A stretch of 24,506 bases of DNA from Actinomycetota bacterium (GTDB taxonomy: Bacteria; Actinomycetota; Acidimicrobiia; Acidimicrobiales; Ilumatobacteraceae), in assembly GCA_026393655.1 (NCBI GenBank), contig JAPKZT010000129.1:1-24506 (forward strand). Direction: 5' to 3'. This document shows, piece by piece, positions 1 through 6,911 of this stretch. Made by a program: the position numbers and the translations under genes. The notes under the pieces were generated by a model, which saw only the letters and a program-made list of their open reading frames with translations, had not been told where the DNA came from and searched no databases. How positions within the stretch are numbered: the stretch's first letter is position 1; every line of letters begins with the position of its first letter.

Positions 1-824
1 CCACAAACACCTGATGCTTGATAACGCAGCACACCAGTTTTGTCATCAGCACAAGCCAAAATTTGTTTGTTGACGGTCACGTCAGCAACAGCACTGTTCT
101 TGGTTGCACATTTACCATCTTGAGCCAAAGTCATTTGCCGATTATTGTTATTTACACAAATCTTTGGTGACGCACCACTGTCTAGCCATTCAACTTTTAC
201 TTCATTGTCAGACGAACAAGAGTTATCTGCGGTGTCACGCAACACCGAAGTTGATTTATTTACACACACCGAAATCAAACCAGGAATCTCGACAGGCAAC
301 ACAACGGCCAGATTCGAGCCAGCTGAACCAGTCGTTCCAGAAGAACCACTAGCACCAGTCGAGATATTCGAAACATTTGCAATCACTGGCACAGTTGTGC
401 CAACAGCGCTAGCCACGTTTTTGTTATTTGTTTTAACAGGCTCAGTCGTCTCAACAGGCTTCACTGTTTTCACAGTTTTAGCCGGCACAGTTGTAGTTGT
501 TGAACTAGTTACAGAACCTTTGCTACAACGATCGTCTTGCGCCGCACGAGCTGCGTTGCCGGCAGGGTTAAGACAAAGCGAAGCCAAACTTGTTTTTTTG
601 GTACTCTGCGTTGCTGCAGACACCTGATTTTCAGAACCTTCGATACAACGATCGTCTTGCGCCGCACGAGCTGCGTTGCCGGCAGGGTTTAGACAAAGCG
701 AAGCCAAACTTGTTTTTTTGGTACTCTGCGTTGCTGCAGACACTTGATTTTCAAAACCGCCAAAGACTTGGGTGAATACGATGCATAAAATTAGAACCGG
801 GCTAATGGTGAGGCGATTTTTCAT
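1..824 (-). CDS. Secreted cysteine-repeat protein, C-terminus beyond the window
   Basis: Open frame on the minus strand from an ATG at 824, with GGAAGG as ribosome binding site 4-5 bases upstream, to the window edge without a stop (274 codons seen). The first ~30 residues form a signal-peptide-like segment (MKNRLTISPVLILCIVFTQV). Next come two nearly identical 40-residue units, a Thr/Val/Pro/Lys-rich spacer, a Gly/Ser-rich linker, and three more divergent units. All five share a core: hydrophobic residues, Cys, hydrophobic, Asn/Asp, then about 10-14 residues, then Cys (for example ICVNNNNRQMTLAQDGKC and ACADDKTGVLRYQASGVC). The last resembles the ACVNKKTG-x-x-R motif that I know from actinobacterial collagen-like and surface proteins. 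An exported, disulfide-bonded surface or adhesion protein is inferred; the function is unknown. The TetR gene is divergent. Confidence 0.85.
   Translation of the reverse strand, partial: MKNRLTISPVLILCIVFTQVFGGFENQVSAATQSTKKTSLASLCLNPAGNAARAAQDDRCIEGSENQVSAATQSTKKTSLASLCLNPAGNAARAAQDDRCSKGSVTSSTTTTVPAKTVKTVKPVETTEPVKTNNKNVASAVGTTVPVIANVSNISTGASGSSGTTGSAGSNLAVVLPVEIPGLISVCVNKSTSVLRDTADNSCSSDNEVKVEWLDSGASPKICVNNNNRQMTLAQDGKCATKNSAVADVTVNKQILACADDKTGVLRYQASGVC
513..752 (-). repeat. Tandem 120-bp direct repeat (two copies, 40 codons each)
   Basis: Bases 513-632 and 633-752 align at an exact offset of 120 with only four differences (521, 523, 570 and 624 against their partners). The unit keeps frame and encodes a 40-residue Cys-bounded segment with core CLNPAGNAARAAQDDRC. 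Near-identity at the DNA level points to a recent duplication or ongoing copy-number change. Confidence 0.95.
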
Positions 825-842
825 ACAACCTTCCTATGTGAG

Positions 843-871
843 ACTATAGGTACAGTGTCAATGCAATTAAT
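843..871 (-). promoter_or_regulatory. Possible promoter of the secreted repeat protein
   Basis: On the minus strand a TATAGT hexamer (plus 843-848) lies about 19 bases before the ATG at 824. Seventeen bases further upstream is a weak -35 (ATTAAT, 866-871), which overlaps the first operator-like palindrome. The -10 is good and the -35 poor, so this is a tentative call. Confidence 0.4.
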
Positions 872-909
872 TGATTTCAATGGTATCACTAATTATTATT
901 GATATCAAT
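870..909. promoter_or_regulatory. Pair of operator-like palindromes between TetR gene and secreted protein
   Basis: ATTGATATCAAT at 898-909 is a perfect 12-bp palindrome. ATTGATTTCAAT at 870-881 is the same sequence with one changed central base. They lie 28 bp apart between two divergent genes, one of which encodes a TetR regulator. TetR proteins usually bind such sites in their own divergent promoter, so autoregulation plus control of the secreted protein is inferred. Confidence 0.55.
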
Positions 910-980
910 AGTTAAAATTGGTAGCGTATAAAGGTAATTAACACGAAACGCCTCTTAGATAAACGAAAGCAGCATTAAAT

Positions 981-1589
981 ATGGTGTCCGATGTGAATAG
1001 CCAGGAGAAAAAGGTTGCGTTTCCTCGGCCGAAAGTGGTGAGGGCCGTGGTGCCCGCCGCTGAGGCGCAGAAGCGAATTATTGATACCGCAATCGAGATG
1101 CTGCGAACAATCCCTTTCGACAAGGTGACTTCTCGGGAAATCACGAAACGGGCGGGCCTCGCGCAGCCAACTATCGCAAGAAATTTTGGATCGATGGAAG
1201 GATTATTTGTCCACATAACATCGGTTCTGTTGGAAAACGCATTTGCTCGCTTTCCAGAAGTTATTAATCAAAACCTTTTTTTTGACAGTGATTTTTTATT
1301 GCGGGTTCGATTGATTTCGTGGCTCATCTCGGAAGGTTCTTCACCGAAGTTATTTAATGTGAACTTCCTTCAAGAAAATATGCGCCCCTTTGCAAACCAA
1401 GCAGGCGGGATCCGCGACAGAACATCGTTTACCTGGTTGATTCTCGTTACATTGCTAATTGAGGGTTATGCAATCTTTGCCGGCATGCACGATCTCACCG
1501 ATACTCAGCTCACAGATTCACTGACAATGATTGCTGCACTCAGGGCCAAGTTGCCCGAACTCGAGCGCGAGCTGGGCTGGACGCAATGA
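981..1589 (+). CDS. TetR/AcrR family transcriptional regulator
   Basis: 202 residues. After a ~25-residue basic extension, the N-terminal DNA-binding domain runs from about residue 28 to 80. It includes the helix-turn-helix TSREITKRAGLAQPTIARNF (50-69) followed by GSMEGLF, which is the classic TetR_N layout. The C-terminal half is a poorly conserved all-helical ligand-binding and dimerisation domain, so the inducer cannot be guessed. No strong ribosome binding site precedes the ATG. The gene is divergent from the secreted Cys-repeat protein, and two palindromes in the shared 156-bp gap are candidate operators. Confidence 0.9.
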   Translation: MVSDVNSQEKKVAFPRPKVVRAVVPAAEAQKRIIDTAIEMLRTIPFDKVTSREITKRAGLAQPTIARNFGSMEGLFVHITSVLLENAFARFPEVINQNLFFDSDFLLRVRLISWLISEGSSPKLFNVNFLQENMRPFANQAGGIRDRTSFTWLILVTLLIEGYAIFAGMHDLTDTQLTDSLTMIAALRAKLPELERELGWTQ

Positions 1590-1601
1590 CGGCCTACTTT
1601 T

Positions 1602-1636
1602 GCAGGGCACGAGGGATTTGAACCCCCGACCATCAC
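1602..1636 (-). other. Orphan 3' end of a tRNA gene (T-arm and acceptor strand)
   Basis: The minus strand carries a T-arm with 5-bp stem and 7-base loop (GGGGG-TTCAAAT-CCCTC), followed by a 7-base acceptor 3' strand GTGCCCT and discriminator G. The D-arm, anticodon arm and 5' acceptor strand are absent: the sequence upstream runs straight into the nucleotidyltransferase gene. Such 3' fragments are typical of the far end of elements that integrated into a tRNA gene. The parent tRNA, with a 5' end AGGGCAC, is not in the window. Confidence 0.7.
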
Positions 1637-1648
1637 TAAAAAAATTGC

Positions 1649-2095
1649 TCAGTTGCCTGTCAAGCGCTCAACGTCCAGAAGATCCTTCAGTCGCCCGGTC
1701 GCACGTTTGTTCTTCAACAAATCATCACGTCCAATAAACGGCACATTCAGCCCGTCAACATCAACTACCAGTCGATTCGCCCAAGCACTTTCAAACTCGA
1801 CACCGCTAATCGAAGTGATGATATCGATTCGATAGGGCGGATATCCGAGTTGCACTACCCGATCAAGAGTTGTGAAGTCGTCCGTCAAGAGATTGAGACT
1901 ACCGAAACCAAATTTGGTGAGACAGTCAACGATCTTTACTGCATTTTCAGGATTCGCCCAAACCCATGCATCAAAGTCGTCGGTGGCGCGAGGGTAACCA
2001 TGTGCCGCGAGTGCATAGCCACCGACAACTAAAAATCGAACATCGTTAGCGACGAATAATTCGACAAACTCGTTGAAGTCCTTGTCGAGTTTCAT
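1649..2095 (-). CDS. Nucleotidyltransferase-fold protein (DUF6036/AbiEii-like)
   Basis: 148 residues from the ATG at 2095, chosen because GGGGGTG stands just upstream and homologues that I recall start MKLDKDF. The minimal nucleotidyltransferase signature is visible near the N-terminus: VVGGYALAAHGYPRATDDFD, with the Gly-Gly pair, a His, Arg-x-Thr and an Asp-x-x-Asp cluster as metal-binding candidates. These proteins are frequent in accessory regions, often with a small partner, and several relatives act as toxins or abortive-infection factors; substrate and role here are unknown. The gene overlaps the 3' end of the small upstream ORF by 50 bp, so translation is probably coupled. Confidence 0.8.
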   Translation of the reverse strand: MKLDKDFNEFVELFVANDVRFLVVGGYALAAHGYPRATDDFDAWVWANPENAVKIVDCLTKFGFGSLNLLTDDFTTLDRVVQLGYPPYRIDIITSISGVEFESAWANRLVVDVDGLNVPFIGRDDLLKNKRATGRLKDLLDVERLTGN

Positions 2096-2225
2096 CAGCA
2101 CCCCCGAATACTCTTTGACGAATAATCTCGACTGCAGCAATTCTCTCTGCTGGTTCACGGCTCAGCCAATATTCAAGCTCAGAATCACCTTCGTGCAATT
2201 TGACTCGATTCACTACCAATGCCAT
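2046..2225 (-). CDS. Small partner protein of the nucleotidyltransferase
   Basis: 59 residues if started at the ATG at 2225; the frame is open up to a GTG at 2318 (90 residues), but the extra part looks non-native. The core NRVKLHEGDSELEYWLSREP and the following ERIAAVEIIRQ and LQRVCRIIRR match a small family that I know to precede DUF6036-type nucleotidyltransferases (pattern YWLS-x-x-P-x-ER-x-x-AVE). An antitoxin or accessory role is plausible but unproven. Its 3' end overlaps the nucleotidyltransferase start, which argues for co-translation. The ribosome binding site is weak and the start is uncertain. Confidence 0.65.
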   Translation of the reverse strand: MALVVNRVKLHEGDSELEYWLSREPAERIAAVEIIRQRVFGGADETRQGLQRVCRIIRR

Positions 2226-2416
2226 CTGACCATTGTGGCGAAGCGGTATTGACATACCCATATTGTAACGAAGATACGCCGTAACGACCGCAGCACGATC
2301 TTTGAAACGTCCCCTCACCCCAAGTATGAGTTCGTGATCGCGCTAAAAATCAGCCAGTCATCAGTGCGACACCAATGTCATTCGCCGAGAAGGCACTCGA
2401 CTTCTAAAATTTTAAA

Positions 2417-3682
2417 TCACAGCACGCGGTTGGAGTAGCCATCGGTTGCAAATGGATTGAGAACTTGACGCTTCCACATCCCATTGCGTTGTGCTTCAGT
2501 GAGATTCGCGTTGTCGGCAACATCAATCCACTGAGTACGAATGACATGAAGTTGGTGGTCAATAATGTCTCGCGCTTCGGACTCATCTAAGAAATATGTT
2601 TCAGCAGCACCCACACAACCCATAAGTTGACTGAGTCGAAATCCGTTTCGACCGATTGCCATCGCCTGCGCTGCCTCACCACCAGAACGAGTCTGTGGAC
2701 AGATGTCGTACGCGGGAGTAAGTGTCAACATTTTCCCATCCCAAAATGCTGCGTGATTTCTTGCATGATCGTCAGTATTGCCAACACAGATATTGAAAAC
2801 AATGCGTGAGAAGAGTTCTTTTAACGTCTGCTTCGGAGATGTGAATCTTTCTCTAATCATGTCAGCCAATTCAAAATACGTGGCGTATCGACCTGTCATT
2901 TCATCAAGCTCAAAAAGAGTAAGCGCAGACACCGCCATCTTGCGTTGCCCGACAGTGCCGGTTCGATCAAACCGTTCAATGAGCAACACATCATGGCCGA
3001 GACTGGTGGTCAACTCGGTCGCAGCAACATTTAGCCCCACACGGCGTGCTAAATCCATTGCCAGTGCTTCGGCTTTTACTACTGGGTACGGATCGGTGCT
3101 TGAAGAAAACTTTGCAATGAGTTTGCGGTTGCCGTCGTCAAGAAGTGCTTTCGGGCGAGCACCACCAATCGATGAACCATGGAGAAGTGCTCCATCAACT
3201 GACGCAGAGAATGGTTCGCCGGCTTCCAATCGCTCTGCAGCAAATCGAAGTTCTTCGAGGGTTCCGTTTCCGTCCCGCGATATATAGGTGTCGGCGCTGG
3301 TTTGAAAGTCGAGTGCCCCAAAACGATCTGAACCAGATTCGAGTAAATAATCAACAAGGCTCATCTCGTGAGATTGATACACGCCATCAATTTGACTGAG
3401 GTGCCGATGGTCAATCACACGTTGGCCCCAAGCATCAGGTGCACCGTCATTGATGCATCCAGCAACTCTCAATCCTGCTCGCGGTCTGATGCGTCCTGGT
3501 TGAAGTGGAAGCTCTGGCGCATATAGCGATACTGCGTTGTCTCGTGCCAGATAGCTGCGTGCGTAGTTGAACACGAGTGTGTCACCAACTGGTTCAAGTA
3601 CTCCACAAACTATTGGATTAGTTGCTTGCGGCAACCACACCCACACATACACGCGCGAGTTTGTGTTGTTAGAAGTCATCAT
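2417..3682 (-). CDS. hipA: HipA-type serine/threonine kinase toxin
   Basis: 421 residues from the ATG at 3682; the open frame extends to 3727, but the inner ATG pair overlaps the antitoxin stop, as expected for coupling. Family marks in order: an N-terminal HipA subdomain, the Gly-rich nucleotide loop HGSSIGGARPKALL, KFSSSTDPYP, the ERFDR segment, the catalytic loop FNICVGNTDDHARNHAAF and the metal-binding LTPAYDICP. All key kinase residues seem present (Asp-Asp-His-x-x-Asn and the YD of the last motif). Known HipA toxins phosphorylate glutamyl-tRNA synthetase or other aminoacyl-tRNA synthetases and cause growth arrest and persistence; the target here is not known. Confidence 0.92.
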   Translation of the reverse strand: MMTSNNTNSRVYVWVWLPQATNPIVCGVLEPVGDTLVFNYARSYLARDNAVSLYAPELPLQPGRIRPRAGLRVAGCINDGAPDAWGQRVIDHRHLSQIDGVYQSHEMSLVDYLLESGSDRFGALDFQTSADTYISRDGNGTLEELRFAAERLEAGEPFSASVDGALLHGSSIGGARPKALLDDGNRKLIAKFSSSTDPYPVVKAEALAMDLARRVGLNVAATELTTSLGHDVLLIERFDRTGTVGQRKMAVSALTLFELDEMTGRYATYFELADMIRERFTSPKQTLKELFSRIVFNICVGNTDDHARNHAAFWDGKMLTLTPAYDICPQTRSGGEAAQAMAIGRNGFRLSQLMGCVGAAETYFLDESEARDIIDHQLHVIRTQWIDVADNANLTEAQRNGMWKRQVLNPFATDGYSNRVL

Positions 3683-4001
3683 GCACCATGGTGCTTGGTT
3701 CGCGGACGCGAGTTGGAAGTAAAGCAAGTCGGCTCTGAACTCGCAAAATTAAATCAGGGAGTGCTTCACGTTCAATATCAAAAAGGTGAACCCCTACAAG
3801 AGTTGCGACTTCAAAGACAGTTCCAAGTGCAACCGTTGGGTCGCCGCGTTCTACTTTGCGCAGCGTGACCGCGGTAATGCCGGCCCTTTCCGAGAGCTCG
3901 GCGGCTGTCCAACGCCGCTCTTTTCTGGCACGCGCTACTTCTAGGCCGAGCAATTGCGCTGCTTCACGAGTTGTCTTTGACCATTGATGATTTATACGCA
4001 T
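3669..4001 (-). CDS. hipB: HipB-type antitoxin, XRE-family HTH regulator
   Basis: 110 residues. The ATG at 4001 is preferred over the GTG three bases upstream because AAAGGGGG sits six bases before the ATG and too close to the GTG. A helix-turn-helix of XRE/Cro type is clear at about residues 33-60 (WTAAELSERAGITAVTLRKV followed by ERGDPTVALGTVFEVATLVG). It should neutralise HipA and repress its own operon. The stop overlaps the start of hipA by about 14 bp. The C-terminal tail after residue 80 is long for HipB and may carry the toxin-interaction segment. Confidence 0.88.
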   Translation of the reverse strand: MRINHQWSKTTREAAQLLGLEVARARKERRWTAAELSERAGITAVTLRKVERGDPTVALGTVFEVATLVGVHLFDIEREALPDLILRVQSRLALLPTRVREPSTMVHDDF

Positions 4002-4026
4002 CACCTACCCCCTTTAACAATAAAAT

Positions 4027-4054
4027 ACTATCAGTTAAGGTGTTTAAAGATAGT
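4027..4054. promoter_or_regulatory. Inverted repeat upstream of hipB, probable autoregulatory operator
   Basis: ACTATC (4027-4032) and GATAGT (4049-4054) form a perfect 6-bp inverted repeat with 16 bases between. It lies 26 bp upstream of the hipB start, where an operator would overlap the promoter. The half-site core TATC...GATA recalls the TATCC...GGATA operators of E. coli HipB, but the spacing is longer. Confidence 0.45.
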
Positions 4055-4119
4055 TTAGTGTTGGTTTTGCGTTAGTTTCGCAATAGTTTCATTAACTTTT
4101 CTCGTTAAAGCCATAAGTG

Positions 4120-5283
4120 CTATTTGAGTTGCAGCCATTTTGCGAGAGCACGCAACTCGTCAGTGAGCGCGCCGTTGATAGATGCTCGCTTGATGCCTTT
4201 TTCGGTGTGCACACTTTGCACGAGCAACTTCGAATTGGCGCGATCGGCTTTGAGATCGACTCTGCCGACTAATTCTCCATTCATCATGAAAGGCAAGACG
4301 TAATAGCCGAACTTGCGCTTTTCTTTAGGTGTATAAATCTCGATGCGATAGTGAAAATCAAACAGCCGCTCGTTACGTGGACGACACCAAACAAGCGAAT
4401 CAAACGGTGACAATAATGCAGTGGCGTAAAGCTTCTTGGGCGGTTTTGCGGATCGATGGACAAATGCTTTTTCGACCCATGTATTAACTGTTACTTCTCG
4501 CAACTCGCCTTGTTCGACGAGTTCGTTGACTAACGGTTTTATAACCGCTGTTTTTTGTCGGTAGTAATCAGCGAGATCGGTCAGAGTTGCCACGCCTTGT
4601 GCTTTTGCTGCTCGCACTAACAATTGTTTGCGCGCTTCATCTTCGGTTGGTGTGGGTGTGTTACAGATCTTTGCTGGCAACACGCGCTCAGTGATGTCGT
4701 AGATGCGAGCAAAATCAGAGCCACGACCCCACGACATCAGTTGCCCAGTGAGAAATAAATATTCAAGTGCCGTTTTTGCTTCATCCCAATCCCACCAGGT
4801 CTTTTTATCAGCGCCTTTTTTTTGGGTGCGCGTCGAAAGTTCGCGTGCCGTAACCGGCCCGTTTGCCTCGACGTGTTTCAAGATGCGTTTTACAAACGCT
4901 TTGTTGTCGGCATAAAAACTCGTCAAACCCCAGTGTTTGATTTTGCCTGTGCGAGCAGCGTTCATCTTCCAGCGAAACAACGGCTGAATTTCGACTGGCA
5001 GTATTGCTGCTTCGTGCCCCCAGTATTCAAAGATCTTGCTTTGTGCCGTGGCTTTATTTATTGCATTTCGGTCGTGATCACCAAGTCGCGCGAAAAGTGG
5101 CAACTCTTGACTACGCACGAGAACATTCACCGAGTCAATCTGAATCACGCCAAGTTTTTTGATCACTTCAACTGCATCGGCAGTAGACGATTTAGATTTT
5201 GAACGCGGTTTATCAAAACCCTGCGCAGCAAGTGCCAACGAACGCGCTTCAACGATTGTTAGTTCGTCGAGCCGTTTTGGCAT
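4120..5283 (-). CDS. YcaQ/AlkX-like winged-helix DNA glycosylase (HTH_42 family)
   Basis: 387 residues, the usual length for the family. N-terminal part: LTIVEARSLALAAQGF, then GVIQIDSVNVLVRSQ with Q48-I49-D50. This corresponds to the Q-hydrophobic-D catalytic motif that I recall for the YcaQ/AlkX branch, while the AlkZ branch has Q-hydrophobic-Q. Further family marks are EYWGHEAAILP, YDITERVLP and LLSPFDSLVWCRPRNERLF, followed by YYVLPFMMNGELVGRVDLKAD. Characterised members open interstrand crosslinks or excise bulky alkylated bases. The gene is the first after the HipBA module and appears to be ordinary chromosomal content. Specific substrate is inferred only from the motif. Confidence 0.85.
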   Translation of the reverse strand: MPKRLDELTIVEARSLALAAQGFDKPRSKSKSSTADAVEVIKKLGVIQIDSVNVLVRSQELPLFARLGDHDRNAINKATAQSKIFEYWGHEAAILPVEIQPLFRWKMNAARTGKIKHWGLTSFYADNKAFVKRILKHVEANGPVTARELSTRTQKKGADKKTWWDWDEAKTALEYLFLTGQLMSWGRGSDFARIYDITERVLPAKICNTPTPTEDEARKQLLVRAAKAQGVATLTDLADYYRQKTAVIKPLVNELVEQGELREVTVNTWVEKAFVHRSAKPPKKLYATALLSPFDSLVWCRPRNERLFDFHYRIEIYTPKEKRKFGYYVLPFMMNGELVGRVDLKADRANSKLLVQSVHTEKGIKRASINGALTDELRALAKWLQLK

Positions 5284-5296
5284 CGCGGATTATTTG

Positions 5297-5866
5297 CTAG
5301 TCAGCGACAGTAATTGTGATCGAATTAATTACAACATCTTCAACAGGTCGATCGCCTGGTCGCGTCGCAACATTTTGCATCGCATCAACTATTTCGAGCC
5401 CCTTGACAACTTGGCCGAACAACGAATATTGCGGCGGCAGACCGACGCCGCTTGAGCCGCTGACGATAAAAAATTGTGAACCGTTTGTGTTTGGCCCGGC
5501 ATTTGCCATCGCCAGACTTCCGATTTGATATTTACCCGGCTTCGGTAGTTCATCCCCAAATTTATAGCCAGGGCCGCCGCGACCAGAACCTTCAGGGTCG
5601 CCACCTTGGCACATAAAGTTTTTAATAATTCGATGAAAAATCACGCCGTCGTAATAGTGATGCGCGGCAAGAAAAATAAAGTTGTTGACCGTCAGCGGTG
5701 CAGCAGCGGCGTCAAGTGCAATCACGAGCGTGCCTAGAGTCGTCTCCATTGACACGCTGTAACGCTTGGTTGGGTCAATGCCCATCGGTGGCATGCTCGC
5801 GAATTTTTTGATTGTTGCGGCCGAACCGTCGAGAGCCGGAAATTCTGCAGGTTGTGTTGTTGACAT
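5297..5866 (-). CDS. Cyclophilin-type peptidyl-prolyl cis-trans isomerase
   Basis: 189 residues. The cyclophilin core begins near residue 38 (YSVSMETTLGTLVIALDAAA). It shows the active-site segment FHRIIKNFMCQGGDP with the catalytic Arg, then GSQFFI and YSLFGQVVKGLEIVDAM. About 35 residues precede the core, with no signal peptide or membrane segment, so a cytoplasmic foldase is inferred. On the minus strand a TAGGGT hexamer lies eight bases before the ATG, so the mRNA may be almost leaderless. It is divergent from the DksA-like gene, only 24 bp away. Confidence 0.95.
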   Translation of the reverse strand: MSTTQPAEFPALDGSAATIKKFASMPPMGIDPTKRYSVSMETTLGTLVIALDAAAAPLTVNNFIFLAAHHYYDGVIFHRIIKNFMCQGGDPEGSGRGGPGYKFGDELPKPGKYQIGSLAMANAGPNTNGSQFFIVSGSSGVGLPPQYSLFGQVVKGLEIVDAMQNVATRPGDRPVEDVVINSITITVAD

Positions 5867-5874
5867 AGCCCTGA

Positions 5875-5884
5875 ACCCTACACT
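5875..5884. promoter_or_regulatory. Overlapping divergent -10 elements for two near-leaderless genes
   Basis: The 24-bp gap between two divergent ATGs holds TACACT on the plus strand (5879-5884, six bases before the ATG at 5891) and TAGGGT on the minus strand (plus 5875-5880, eight bases before the ATG at 5866). Both fit the TANNNT -10 of actinobacterial leaderless promoters. They share two base pairs, so both cannot be open at once. Confidence 0.5.
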
Positions 5885-5890
5885 CGTGTC

Positions 5891-6079
5891 ATGGCAGAAA
5901 CGACTAGTAACGGCAATTTAGATACCGCGCTGATTGACGCGATTGAACTTGATTTAAACGGCGTAGATGCAGCCATGGAGCGACTTGAAAAAGGCACATA
6001 CTTCACTGACGAAGTCACTGGCGCACCGCTCGAAACTAATTTTCTGATCTCGAATCCGCTTGCTCGCCGCAACTCATAA
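5891..6079 (+). CDS. DksA/TraR-like small protein lacking the zinc cysteines
   Basis: 62 residues. The pattern AIELDLNGVDAAMERLEKGT followed by YFTDEVTGAPLE matches the end of the coiled coil and the zinc-finger region of the DksA/TraR family (typical ERLDxGTYGxCExCGxPI). The two cysteines of the first pair are replaced by Asp and Thr (TDEVTG). The second pair is missing (SNPLARRNS), so it cannot bind zinc in the usual way. Cys-less DksA relatives are known in other bacteria, where they can still bind the RNA polymerase secondary channel; that role is inference here. No ribosome binding site precedes the ATG, and a TACACT box six bases upstream suggests a leaderless transcript. Confidence 0.7.
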   Translation: MAETTSNGNLDTALIDAIELDLNGVDAAMERLEKGTYFTDEVTGAPLETNFLISNPLARRNS

Positions 6080-6113
6080 TTTACGAATAGCGGATTAGAT
6101 AGTTCGCGAATCT

Positions 6114-6830
6114 CTAGCGCGTTGTAATTGCATCCATTGAGGCATCGAGCGTCATCACAAAACTCGAGCCAGGTAAACAATCTTTAAGTGCAGCCGCATT
6201 TTCGTCTGCTTGTTGCTGCGAATCAAACGCTTTGAATTGCACCGTGTCCCACATTCGGCCGTCACCGATAATCGTGCCCTCCGCTGCGAAATTTGTCGCG
6301 CTCTCGATTTTAGAAAATGCGCTGTTGCGATTGTCTGTTTGACGCACGACCATTAACACTGTTCGCGAATTGCCGGCGTTCGCCCGACCAGCCTTGTCAA
6401 GTGCGATGTCTTCTGGTCGACAGCACACGATAATCGTGCGTTGCATGCCGGCTGCTTTGTGCTTGTGTTTTTCACTGAAATCTTTTCGCGACTGCATTTC
6501 AATGAACGATTTTCGAGTGGCGTAGCGCACAATCGCAATTCGATCCCAATCTTCACTGCCGACGTGATTTTTATTTACATCTGCCACAAAAACAATGTCG
6601 GCACCAATTTTGCTGAGCACACTTGATGGGTTGTAACGATCGTCGGCTTCGCGACCACTGATTGATTTATCCATGCCATCATCACTCTGGTACTGCGCGA
6701 CTTCGTGATACTTCATTAAGTTGACCATATAAATCGGCCCGTCATTTTCTGGGGCCCGCGTCGCTAAATCAATTCCGTATTCTTTGTTGATTGTTCCGTA
6801 ATTATGTTTAAGATTCGGCTTGTCGCTCAT
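6114..6830 (-). CDS. DUF1330-like dimeric alpha/beta-barrel protein
   Basis: 238 residues from the ATG at 6830; a GTG at 6899 would add 23 residues but has no better start signal. GPIYMVNLMKYHEVAQY at the N-terminus and GADIVFVADVNKNHVG, DWDRIAIVRYATRKSFIEM and QSRKDFSEKHKHKAAGMQRT are DUF1330/ferredoxin-like barrel marks. The C-terminal third (SRTVLMVVRQTDN onward) looks like a second, degenerate barrel repeat. The catalytic activity is not known. It follows the Sec methyltransferase in the same direction, with about 80 bp between, and may be the last gene of the carbamoyltransferase operon. Confidence 0.65.
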   Translation of the reverse strand: MSDKPNLKHNYGTINKEYGIDLATRAPENDGPIYMVNLMKYHEVAQYQSDDGMDKSISGREADDRYNPSSVLSKIGADIVFVADVNKNHVGSEDWDRIAIVRYATRKSFIEMQSRKDFSEKHKHKAAGMQRTIIVCCRPEDIALDKAGRANAGNSRTVLMVVRQTDNRNSAFSKIESATNFAAEGTIIGDGRMWDTVQFKAFDSQQQADENAAALKDCLPGSSFVMTLDASMDAITTR

Positions 6831-6911
6831 GACAAAAGCATATTCTTTCTTCAGCAATTCAAACGACCCGAACCCATTGGCACGAACCTGCCCTGGCACC
6901 TAACAAAAAAG

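Noticed and set aside
145..627. Long plus-strand ORF opposite the secreted repeat protein
   Set aside because: The minus strand has a clear ribosome binding site, a signal peptide, paired Cys units and an in-frame duplication. The plus frame has none of these.
513..752. Two direct repeats as a CRISPR remnant
   Set aside because: The copies are 120 bp each, directly adjacent without spacers, and keep the reading frame of a protein.
1602..1636. A complete tRNA gene
   Set aside because: Only the T-arm and 3' acceptor strand exist; no anticodon arm, D-arm or 5' strand within range.
1531..1737. Plus-strand ORF containing GTRDLNPRPS
   Set aside because: That peptide is the usual translation of the antisense of a tRNA T-arm; it marks the tRNA fragment and is not a protein.
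3079..3357. Minus-strand 92-residue ORF inside hipA
   Set aside because: Alternate frame of the kinase gene, no start signal, no recognisable fold.
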